Positions 1 to 5,660 are shown, numbered from the stretch's first letter. The stretch: DNA of 5,808 nucleotides from an uncultured Kouleothrix sp. (GCA_937858455.1 CALLYN010001009.1:1-5808), one strand, 5' to 3'. Program-made: numbers and translations. The notes: generated by a model not told the origin, from the sequence alone.

Positions 1-927
1 CGCGCCCTGGGTGGCCGAGGTGATGCGCAAGGTGTCGAGCCGATCGCCCCGGTGGCGGTTGCCGAGCGCCGCATCGGCGTGCTGGTGGTGCTGGCCGAGC
101 GCATGCCGATCTTCGCCGGCGACGACCTGGCGCTGCTCCAGCTGCTGGCCGACCAGGCGGCGGTGATCTTCGAGAACCACGCGCTGATCGAGCAGGCCGC
201 CAGAGTGCGCGCCCACAGCGAGGCCACGCGGCTGAAAGAAGATTTCCTGGCGGCTGTGGCCCACGATCTGCAGACGCCGCTGACGATCGTGCTTGGCCGC
301 GCCGAGCTCCAGCTGCGCCGGGCGCGGCGCCAGCCCGAGGCGCCCGCCGACCTCGCGAGCATCCAGGTGCTGGTTGGCGAGGGCCAGCGGCTCAAGCGCC
401 TGGTACTGGGCCTGCTCGACTCGGCCGAGGATCGCGCGGCATTGCGCTACGAGCTGGCCGACCTGGCGGCGCTGGCGGGCGCCGTGTGTGCGCGCCACAC
501 CACGGCCACGCATCCCTGCAGGCTGAGGGCGCCCGCGCCGCTCCACGCCGAGTGCGACTCGGTGCAGATCGAGCACCTGCTCGACAACCTGCTCGAGAAC
601 GCAATCAAGTACAGCCCCGGCGGCGGCGCGATCGAGGTGGCGGTCGAGCGCATAGGCCAGCAGGCGCGCATCAGCGTGAGCGACCAGGGCATTGGCATCC
701 CCGCCGCCGATCTGCCGCAGATCTTCGATCGGTTCCACCGCGCCGCGAATGCCAGCGAGCAGGGCTTCCAGGGCACCGGCCTGGGCCTGTTCATCTGCCG
801 CGAGATCGCGGAGCAGCACGGCGGCAGCATTGGTGCGAGCAGCCGCCCCGGCCAGGGCACGACGTTCGAGGTGCTGCTGCCGCTTGTTCAGCCGCGGCCC
901 GCCGTGGCAAAGCCTACCACCGTTTGA
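1..927 (+). CDS. Sensor histidine kinase, C-terminal part (GAF end, HisKA, HATPase); 5' end outside window
   Basis: Two-component sensor kinase: it autophosphorylates a histidine and passes the phosphate to a response regulator, which is not in this window. Numbering codons from base 1, residues about 18-65 look like the end of a GAF domain (ERRIGVLVVL, then a long helix). The H-box is FLAAVAHDLQTPLT with the phospho-acceptor His88 (bases 262-264). The ATP-binding N-box is DNLLENAIKYSPGGG (key Asn200), the G1 box DQGIGIP (from 228), and the G2 box GTGLGL (from 258). No transmembrane segment is visible, so it is probably cytoplasmic or membrane-anchored further upstream. The frame is open to base 1. 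A GTG at 52 could start an ORF but would cut the GAF domain. The first 30 bases read more GAF-like in the +2 frame, suggesting a one-base frameshift near 31-34. Kinase identity is secure; the signal sensed is unknown. Confidence 0.9.
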   Translation, partial: RALGGRGDAQGVEPIAPVAVAERRIGVLVVLAERMPIFAGDDLALLQLLADQAAVIFENHALIEQAARVRAHSEATRLKEDFLAAVAHDLQTPLTIVLGRAELQLRRARRQPEAPADLASIQVLVGEGQRLKRLVLGLLDSAEDRAALRYELADLAALAGAVCARHTTATHPCRLRAPAPLHAECDSVQIEHLLDNLLENAIKYSPGGGAIEVAVERIGQQARISVSDQGIGIPAADLPQIFDRFHRAANASEQGFQGTGLGLFICREIAEQHGGSIGASSRPGQGTTFEVLLPLVQPRPAVAKPTTV

Positions 928-932
928 AGCAC

Positions 933-938
933 AAGGAG
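933..938 (+). promoter_or_regulatory. Shine-Dalgarno for the deoxyhypusine-synthase-like gene
   Basis: AAGGAG lies 9 bases before the ATG at 948 and fixes that start over the in-frame upstream GTG at 486, which lies inside the kinase gene. No promoter-like sequence is visible in the 20-base gap between the two genes, which favours co-transcription with the kinase. Confidence 0.75.
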
Positions 939-947
939 AGAACCGCT

Positions 948-2099
948 ATGTCGTATGGTGTCAAGCTCGATCCGCGCCCGATCGGGCCGGGGCTAAGCGT
1001 GCGCGATCTGGTCGATCACCACCTGTACGCCTACAACGCGGCGCGGCTGCGCGAGGCATGCCAGCTGTTCGCGCGCAAGATCGCCCAGCCCGACGTAACG
1101 ATCGGCGTGACGCTCTCGGGGGCGCTGACGCCCACCGGCCTGGGCACCGCGGCGCTCGTGCCGCTGATCCGCGCCGGCCTGGTCGACTGGGTTGTCAGCA
1201 CCGGGGCGAACCTGTACCACGACATGCACCGGTCGCTGGGGTTTGAGCTATGGGGCACCACGCCGTTCACCGACGACCGCGAGCTGCGCGAGAAGCATAT
1301 CATCCGCATCTACGACATCCTGTTCGACCAGGACGTGCTGCTGGAGTCGGATGAGTTTCTGCGCCAGTGCATTCGCGGCCCCGAGTTCCAGCGCAGCATG
1401 AGCACCGCCGAGCTGCACTACCTGCTTGGCCGCTACACCCAGGCGCGCGAGAAGGCGATCGGCACCGACTACGTGTCGATCCTCACCGCCGCGTACGAGT
1501 GCGGCGTGCCGCTGTATACCTCCAGCCCCGGCGACTCGACGATCGGCATGAACGTGGCAGCCCTGGCGCTCGCCGGCAACCAGCTGAAGTTTGATGTCGA
1601 GCGCGACGTGAACGAGACGACCGCGATCGTCCACCGCGCCAAAAAGAGCGGCGGCCAGAGCGCGGTGCTGATCTTCGGCGGCGGCTCGCCCAAGAACTTT
1701 ATTCTGCAGACCGAGCCGCAGCTGCAGGAGATCATGGGCATATCCGAGAAAGGCCACGACTACTTCATTCAGTTCACCGACGCGCGCCCGGACACCGGCG
1801 GGCTCAGCGGCGCCACGCCCAGCGAGGCCATGACCTGGGGCAAGGTCGACCCCGACCAGCTGCCCGATACGATCGTCTGCTACGCCGACAGCACAATCGC
1901 CATGCCTATCCTGTCGGCGTATGCGCTTGAGCTGGTTGGCGCGCGGCCGCTCAAGCGCCTGTACGACCAGCGCGACGCGCTGCTGGCCGACCTGCTGGCC
2001 GACTACCAGAAAGCCAGCACGCCGCACCACGCCGACGACATTCTGGGTGGCGGCGGCGGCACTGCGGTTGGCCGCGGCACACCCGACGTCGGGCACTAG
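948..2099 (+). CDS. Deoxyhypusine synthase-family protein (probable homospermidine-type polyamine enzyme)
   Basis: A 383-residue NAD-dependent aminobutyl-transferase of the deoxyhypusine synthase (DHS) fold, close to the usual length of about 370. The catalytic-lysine segment GGLSGATPSEAMTWGKV ends in Lys299, matching Lys329 of human DHS in its SWGK motif. Other family landmarks are VTLSGALTPTGLG (54-66), STGANLYHDMH (84-94), YTSSPGDSTIG (190-200) and the glycine motif IFGGGSPKN (242-250). Compared with human DHS from memory, the active site differs: GSDSGA is replaced by GGLSGA (Leu for Asp316), and the His288/Asn292 region reads NFILQ. Bacteria have no eIF5A; DHS relatives in plants were recruited as homospermidine synthases. 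I therefore infer transfer of an aminobutyl group from spermidine or putrescine to a small amine. The C-terminus ends in a Gly-rich tail. Family assignment is firm; the substrate is not. Confidence 0.9.
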   Translation: MSYGVKLDPRPIGPGLSVRDLVDHHLYAYNAARLREACQLFARKIAQPDVTIGVTLSGALTPTGLGTAALVPLIRAGLVDWVVSTGANLYHDMHRSLGFELWGTTPFTDDRELREKHIIRIYDILFDQDVLLESDEFLRQCIRGPEFQRSMSTAELHYLLGRYTQAREKAIGTDYVSILTAAYECGVPLYTSSPGDSTIGMNVAALALAGNQLKFDVERDVNETTAIVHRAKKSGGQSAVLIFGGGSPKNFILQTEPQLQEIMGISEKGHDYFIQFTDARPDTGGLSGATPSEAMTWGKVDPDQLPDTIVCYADSTIAMPILSAYALELVGARPLKRLYDQRDALLADLLADYQKASTPHHADDILGGGGGTAVGRGTPDVGH

Positions 2100-2108
2100 C
2101 GCACGCCA

Positions 2109-2144
2109 AACGAGGTATGGGCTTCAGATTGCCCATACCTCGTT
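2109..2144. terminator. Perfect 14-bp hairpin between convergent genes, likely bidirectional terminator
   Basis: Arms AACGAGGTATGGGC (2109-2122) and GCCCATACCTCGTT (2131-2144) pair perfectly around the 8-base loop TTCAGATT. The hairpin sits 9 bases after the stop of the deoxyhypusine-synthase-like gene and 45 bases past the stop of the convergent minus-strand gene, so it can serve both. There is no long T-run after either arm, so it is not a textbook intrinsic terminator. Its GGTATG...CATACC core recurs in the hairpin at 5529-5582. Confidence 0.65.
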
Positions 2145-2189
2145 CAACAGCAAGCGCGCTGTGTGCCTGGCCCAAGCTGTGCGGCTGCG

Positions 2190-2669
2190 CTACTTGGCGC
2201 GGCGCGACTCGCCGGTGCGGCGGCGGCCGGGAGCGGCCACAGCGCCATCGCGCATCCAGCGGGGCAGCACCTTCTCGTAGCGGCTGGCGGCTGGCTGGCG
2301 CTTGCCAGCTGGCCGCTTTGGCTCGGCCGACGCTGTGGCACGGCCGCTCGCCTGGGGCGCTGGTGCGGGTTTGGCCACGGCGCTAGCTTTGGGTGCGGCT
2401 GCGCGCGCTTCTTCGGTGCGGAAGATCAAGGCTTCGCCGGGGCCGGGGCGAAAGCGTAGCAGAAAGCCGCGGCGCCGCGCCGCAGCCTGGAGGCGCCGGC
2501 GCACAACTGCGCGTCGCTCGCCAGCCTCTAGCTCTACCCGGCCGTAATCGCCGATCTCGAAGTCGGCCAGGCAGTTGTCGTACTCCTGCGCCACGCGGGC
2601 GCGATCCGAAAGAGGGCGTTGCTTTGGTGTTCCTAGATCGTCCGGGTTGAGCTTGCGAAAGCTGGGCAT
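2190..2669 (-). CDS. Small basic protein of unknown function
   Basis: A 159-residue protein I cannot assign to a named family. The start at 2669 is chosen because GGAGG (2675-2679 on the minus strand) lies 5 bases upstream; the frame extends to a TTG at 2723, but that would overlap the likely promoter. Residues 1-85 look folded: MPSFRKLNPDDLG, an acidic stretch around YDNCLADFEIGDYG (30-43), then a very basic helix-like part (ERRAVVRRRLQAAARRRG, 51-68) ending in FLLRFRPGPGEALIFR. Residues about 88-128 are a low-complexity Ala/Pro/Lys linker. The C-terminus (SRYEKVLPRWMRDG, then an Arg/Lys tail) looks like a second short conserved patch. The basic charge suggests nucleic-acid binding, which is inference only. 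It is transcribed toward the deoxyhypusine-synthase-like gene and away from the decarboxylase genes. Codon use is typical of the window, so I take it as real. Confidence 0.75.
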   Translation of the reverse strand: MPSFRKLNPDDLGTPKQRPLSDRARVAQEYDNCLADFEIGDYGRVELEAGERRAVVRRRLQAAARRRGFLLRFRPGPGEALIFRTEEARAAAPKASAVAKPAPAPQASGRATASAEPKRPAGKRQPAASRYEKVLPRWMRDGAVAAPGRRRTGESRRAK

Positions 2670-2693
2670 CCTCGCCTCCAATTCAATCGGTTT

Positions 2694-2723
2694 ACAATAC
2701 GCGAAATGTTCCGTTACCTGCAA
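2694..2723 (-). promoter_or_regulatory. Candidate promoter for the minus-strand basic-protein gene
   Basis: On the minus strand, TTGCAG (2723-2718) and TATTGT (2699-2694) are separated by 18 bases. This would place the transcript start about 18 bases before the ATG at 2669, just upstream of the GGAGG site. The match to the sigma-70 consensus is moderate. Confidence 0.35.
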
Positions 2724-3132
2724 CCAACCCGCAAAAGAGCAACATAGCGGCTGATCGGCGGCCGACGTAGCTATTTTGCGCCGGGTGCAATCTCTATTGT
2801 ATCACTACTTTTTGATTTGGCTAGAAGGAGATTGTTGCGATATTGTTCGATCGCGGAGCAATACGCAGTAATTGTCATTGGCGCATACATAGAGCGAGGA
2901 CGTTCTGATTACACAATGCGTTACGTTCTGGTATGCATGAACCCGCATCGGCCGAATTCGGCTTTTCGCGGCGGGGTAGCATATATCTTTCGTCGCTCTG
3001 TGCTCGATACAATCCCGGAGCTGAGATTCTTCTGTTCCTGCCCTCTCTCACGCACGCGGAAGAGGTGGCAGCGGCAGGGGTGGGGTCGAAAGCCAGTGAC
3101 TGCGCATCAGCCCTGGCGGGGCAACCTGATCA
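2724..3132. other. Divergent intergenic region, no convincing gene
   Basis: This stretch separates the divergently transcribed basic-protein and decarboxylase-alpha genes and is richer in A/T than its flanks, most clearly at about 2770-2930. A 113-codon open frame (2817-3158, TTG start) and a 67-codon frame (2933-3136) run through it, but neither has the G/C-biased third positions of the real genes or a recognisable domain. Small dyads are visible: TATTGTTC (2841-2848) with GAGCAATA (2856-2863), one G-T pair, and the 12-base palindrome GCCGAATTCGGC (2951-2962) followed by TTTT. They could be operator sites, but nothing shows which protein would bind. Confidence 0.55.
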
Positions 3133-3161
3133 TTGACCGCGCCCGCATCCCGATGTAGAAT
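3133..3161 (+). promoter_or_regulatory. Sigma-70-type promoter for the decarboxylase alpha gene
   Basis: TTGACC (3133-3138) and TAGAAT (3156-3161) have an exact 17-base spacer, and each box is one mismatch from the TTGACA/TATAAT consensus. Transcription would begin near 3168, giving a leader of about 40 bases before the ATG at 3209. AAAGGA (3194-3199) is the ribosome-binding site, 9 bases upstream of that ATG. Confidence 0.65.
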
Positions 3162-3208
3162 CGCGCTAGCCCAGTGACCCCGCGCCGCGATATAAAGGAA
3201 CCCAGCCT

Positions 3209-3727
3209 ATGCCTGTGTCGGTTGCGCACTCGCGCCTGATCTACGATGCCCTGCGCGCCTGTGATGTCCGGCTGATCTCGGCGCTGCCCGAGACATGGTT
3301 GGTGCACCTGATCCGCATGGCCGACGACGACCCCGAGGTGACGCTGGTGCGGCTGGCAAAGGAAGAGGAGGGCGTCGGCATCTCGGCCGGCGCGCACTTC
3401 GCCGGCGTCAAGTCGGCCATGCTTATGCAGAACCACGGCTTTCTGCAAAGCGTCAATGGCATTGTGTCGCTGGCGCAGCTCTACCGCATTCCTCTGCTGA
3501 TGCTGATCAGCTACCGCGGCGAGTTTGGCGAGCGCGACCCGTGGCAGACCGAAGGCGGCGGCGTGACCGAGGCGGTGCTCGGCGCGCTGCGCATCCCCTA
3601 TCAGCGCCTCGACGACCCGGCGCACGTCGCGCAGCGCATCCACAAGGCCCAAACCCTAGCCGAGTCGGCGCTGCGCCCGGTGGCGCTGCTGCTCTGCCGC
3701 GACCTGATGTGGGAAGAAGCCAGTTAG
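3209..3727 (+). CDS. ThDP-dependent 2-oxoacid decarboxylase, alpha (PYR-domain) subunit; ComD-like
   Basis: A 172-residue stand-alone PYR domain, the usual size for the alpha subunit of sulfopyruvate decarboxylase (ComD) and split phosphonopyruvate decarboxylases. The motif KEEEGVGISAGAHFAG (51-66) carries the glutamate that activates the thiamine-diphosphate aminopyrimidine; by alignment to HEQG of acetolactate synthase this is most likely Glu53. MQNHGFLQSVNGI (73-85) matches the family's MQxxGxxxSxNxL segment, and LMLISYRGEFGERDPWQTEGG (97-117) lies where ComD proteins have a substrate-side ISWRG-type loop. The active site would be completed by the beta subunit encoded by the next gene. Members act on 3-sulfopyruvate or 3-phosphonopyruvate, releasing CO2 and leaving an aldehyde. 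No pathway partner lies in the window, so the substrate is undetermined. The start has a good ribosome-binding site and promoter. Confidence 0.82.
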   Translation: MPVSVAHSRLIYDALRACDVRLISALPETWLVHLIRMADDDPEVTLVRLAKEEEGVGISAGAHFAGVKSAMLMQNHGFLQSVNGIVSLAQLYRIPLLMLISYRGEFGERDPWQTEGGGVTEAVLGALRIPYQRLDDPAHVAQRIHKAQTLAESALRPVALLLCRDLMWEEAS

Positions 3728-3739
3728 CAAGCTAGCACG

Positions 3740-3806
3740 TTGAACGTTCGTATTTTCTCGCACGACAGCGCCAATAACCTGCAACGTTCAAATGTTCCAA
3801 TGTGCA
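3740..3806. repeat. Degenerate 8-base repeats and 9-bp inverted repeat between the decarboxylase genes
   Basis: Three head-to-tail octamers, AACGTTCA (3783-3790), AATGTTCC (3791-3798) and AATGTGCA (3799-3806), lie directly before the ribosome-binding site of the beta gene. A fourth, inverted copy, TTGAACGTT (3740-3748), is a perfect 9-bp partner of AACGTTCAA (3783-3791) across 34 bases. They could be an operator array or the remains of a simple intergenic repeat. Confidence 0.5.
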
Positions 3807-3818
3807 ACGGGAGGATAT

Positions 3819-4388
3819 ATGCTGCGTATCGACGCGCTGCGGGCGATCTATGAGCGGCTGGAGCGCTGCGTCGTGGTGACGATCATGGGCGCGGTGTCGG
3901 CCGAGCTGCAGTCGATCGGCCACCGCCCCGGCTTCTTCTACCTGCAGCACGCCATGGGCCTGGCCTCGTCGATGGGCCTGGGCATCGCGCTCAGCCGCCC
4001 CGAGCTGCGCGTGGTGGTGCTCGACGGCGACGGATCGCTGCTGATGAACCTGGGCGGCCTGACGACGCTGGCGCGCTACCGGCCGCCGAACCTGACGCAC
4101 GTGGTGTTCGACAACGAGAGCCTGCTGTCGGTTGGCGGCTTCCCGACCGCCACCGCAACCGGCAGCGACCTAGCGGCGATCGCGCGGGCTGCGGGCGTGC
4201 CGCGCGCCGCTACCGTCGGCACGATCGGCGAGTTTGTCGCGGCGTTCGGCGCGGCGCTGGCCGCCGACCAGCTGACCACGCTGGTGGCTAAAGTCGAAGC
4301 CAAGGGCCCGCCAGTGTTTCTGACCGACCTGTCGATGCTTGAGAATCGCTTTCAGTTCGCGCGGCACCTGCGCGGCCTGAAAGGCTGA
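3819..4388 (+). CDS. ThDP-dependent 2-oxoacid decarboxylase, beta (PP-domain) subunit; ComE-like
   Basis: A 189-residue stand-alone PP domain that binds the diphosphate of thiamine diphosphate through Mg2+. The signature is VVVLDGDGSLLMNLGGL with GDG at 70-72, followed 27 residues later by FDNES, whose Asn99 is the second metal ligand. QHAMGLASSMGLGIALSRP (43-61) matches the family's GxxxSxGLGxALxxP helix, and SVGGFPTATA (104-113) corresponds to the GGQPT region of ComE. The ATG at 3819 is preferred: GGGAGG (3809-3814) precedes it by 4 bases, and family members begin close to this point. An in-frame ATG at 3792 would add 9 residues but falls in the repeat array and lacks a ribosome site. The partner alpha gene ends 91 bases upstream, an unusually long gap for two obligate subunits. 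Substrate is sulfopyruvate, phosphonopyruvate or a related 2-oxoacid. Confidence 0.83.
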   Translation: MLRIDALRAIYERLERCVVVTIMGAVSAELQSIGHRPGFFYLQHAMGLASSMGLGIALSRPELRVVVLDGDGSLLMNLGGLTTLARYRPPNLTHVVFDNESLLSVGGFPTATATGSDLAAIARAAGVPRAATVGTIGEFVAAFGAALAADQLTTLVAKVEAKGPPVFLTDLSMLENRFQFARHLRGLKG

Positions 4389-4406
4389 GTATGTGGTGGT
4401 GTGATG

Positions 4407-4428
4407 GCTGGCGCCTGTGTGCGCCAGC
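4407..4428 (+). promoter_or_regulatory. 8-bp hairpin abutting the protease ribosome-binding site
   Basis: GCTGGCGC (4407-4414) and GCGCCAGC (4421-4428) pair perfectly around the 6-base loop CTGTGT. The hairpin begins 18 bases after the stop of the beta gene, and its last base touches GGAGGA (4429-4434), the ribosome site of the next gene. It could attenuate readthrough or control translation of the protease. No T-run follows, so simple termination is less likely. Confidence 0.5.
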
Positions 4429-4442
4429 GGAGGAAGATGCAC

Positions 4443-5507
4443 ATGTTGCGCACAGTATGGCTGAAACTGCTGATCGTGCTCGCGCTGCTGCTGCCGGCGG
4501 CGGCGCTGGGCCACGAGCGCCCGGCGACCTCAGGGCTCCAATCGCTTCCCGGCAGGCTGGTGGTGCTGCGCGCCAGCCCGCATGTCTCGCTGACGCGCGT
4601 GCCGCCGCGCTTCCCGCCGGGTCGCGCGCGCGTGCAGACGGCGACGATCAACGTGACATACACCGGCTTCTCGCCCGCCGCCCAGGCGGCATTCCAGTAC
4701 GCCGTCGATATCTGGTCGGGCCGGATCAGCTCGTCGGTGCCGATTGAGGTGCGCGCGGTGTGGAAGCCGCTCGACACCGGTGTGCTGGGCTCGGCCGGGC
4801 CGGCCACTTTCTTTAGCGGCTTTCCCAACGCCCCGGCGGCAAACACCTGGTACCCGGTGGCGCTGGCGAACAAGCTGGCCGGCGAGGATCTCGCGCCTGG
4901 TAAGGAAGATATCGACGCGAACTTCAGCAGCGTGTTCCCGAACTGGTACTTTGGCACCGACGGCAATACCCCCGCCGGCGAGTACGATTTCGTCACTGTG
5001 GTGCTACACGAGCTTGGGCATGGCCTGGGCTTCACCGGCTCGATGACCGTCGACAGCCAGGGCATCGGCAGCTGGGGCGATTTTGGGCAGGGCGTGCCGG
5101 TGCGCCCGCTGGCCTACGACCGCTTTGGCATCAATGGCAATAGCGAGCTGCTGATCGACACCAACCTGTTTGCCAACCCTTCGGCCGGTCTGGCCGCCCA
5201 GCTCACCAGCCAGAACCTGTTCTTCAACGGCGCGAACGCCATTGCCGCCAACAACAATGAGCCGCCGCAGCTGTATGCGCCGGCAAGCTGGGAGCAGGGA
5301 TCGAGCTTTTCGCACCTCGACGAGGCGACCTACCCGGCTGGCGACCCTAACTCGCTTATGACTCCGCAGTTCGACATGGGCGAGTCGAACCACGACCCCG
5401 GCCCGATCACGCTTGGTATTTTCACCGACATTGGCTGGACGGTTGGGCCGCCGCCGGTGCTCAGCCCGCAGGTGTACACGCCGGTGGCGCTGCTGAACGC
5501 ACATTGA
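4443..5507 (+). CDS. Secreted metzincin-like zinc protease homologue
   Basis: A 354-residue exported protein. The ATG at 4443 is chosen because GGAGGA lies 8 bases upstream and translation then begins at once with a Sec signal peptide: MLRTVWLKLL, a hydrophobic core, and a likely cut after ALG (residue 23). Upstream in-frame starts (GTG 4401, ATG 4404, ATG 4437) fall in the hairpin or too near the ribosome site. The mature part has INVTYTGFSPAAQAAFQYAVDIW (from about 70), typical of the edge strand and first helix of matrixin-like proteases. The zinc motif is VVLHELGHGLGFTGS: His189, catalytic Glu190, His193 and Gly196 are present, but Gly199 stands where metzincins have the third histidine. 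SSFSHLDE (His291) precedes a probable Met-turn, NSLMTP (Met306), and is a candidate third ligand. It ends GWTVGPPPVLSPQVYTPVALLNAH, with no transmembrane anchor. Substrate unknown. It is probably independent of the decarboxylase upstream. Confidence 0.8.
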   Translation: MLRTVWLKLLIVLALLLPAAALGHERPATSGLQSLPGRLVVLRASPHVSLTRVPPRFPPGRARVQTATINVTYTGFSPAAQAAFQYAVDIWSGRISSSVPIEVRAVWKPLDTGVLGSAGPATFFSGFPNAPAANTWYPVALANKLAGEDLAPGKEDIDANFSSVFPNWYFGTDGNTPAGEYDFVTVVLHELGHGLGFTGSMTVDSQGIGSWGDFGQGVPVRPLAYDRFGINGNSELLIDTNLFANPSAGLAAQLTSQNLFFNGANAIAANNNEPPQLYAPASWEQGSSFSHLDEATYPAGDPNSLMTPQFDMGESNHDPGPITLGIFTDIGWTVGPPPVLSPQVYTPVALLNAH

Positions 5508-5528
5508 GCGCTGCTTCCATGTGATTGC

Positions 5529-5582
5529 TTTCTTTTTGGTATGCCCTGCCCTGCTTCGCCCGGCAGGGCATACCAAAAGAAA
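5529..5582. terminator. Long hairpin after the protease gene, probable terminator
   Basis: The 17-base arms TTTTGGTATGCCCTGCC (5534-5550) and GGCAGGGCATACCAAAA (5562-5578) pair perfectly around an 11-base loop. Skipping one T at 5533 adds four more pairs (5529-5532 with 5579-5582). It starts 21 bases after the protease stop. The T-run lies on the 5' arm and the A-run on the 3' arm, so a free T-tract does not follow the stem; the termination role is inferred from position. Confidence 0.6.
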
Positions 5583-5660
5583 TTCGAGGATGGCGAAGCC
5601 GCCACCGAACCCCCACCATAGAGCACGTGATCAGTCGGATGTGCGGCGTACAGTGCGGGC

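Noticed and set aside
486..947. Long in-frame extension upstream of the deoxyhypusine-synthase-like ATG (GTG at 486)
   Set aside because: It overlaps the well-supported kinase in another frame, encodes an Arg/Ala-rich sequence without a domain, and a good ribosome site fixes the ATG at 948.
2041..2060. GGC-repeat giving a five-glycine run near the end of the deoxyhypusine-synthase-like protein
   Set aside because: Short simple-sequence runs are common in GC-rich genes, and this one lies in a non-conserved C-terminal tail.
1248..2096. 282-codon open frame on the minus strand
   Set aside because: It lies entirely opposite the deoxyhypusine-synthase-like gene; long antisense frames are expected at this GC content, and the translation has no recognisable domain.
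2933..3136. 67-codon frame starting ATG in the divergent intergenic region
   Set aside because: There is no ribosome-binding site before the ATG and no recognisable domain; it overlaps the other frame and is probably chance.
2817..3158. 113-codon frame with AAGGAG four bases before a TTG at 2835
   Set aside because: Third positions are not G/C-biased as in the real genes, the predicted protein has no family resemblance, and its end overlaps the strong promoter of the alpha gene.
4352..5065. 237-codon open frame on the minus strand
   Set aside because: It is antisense to the protease gene, low in complexity (Ser/Pro/Ala-rich) and has no motif.
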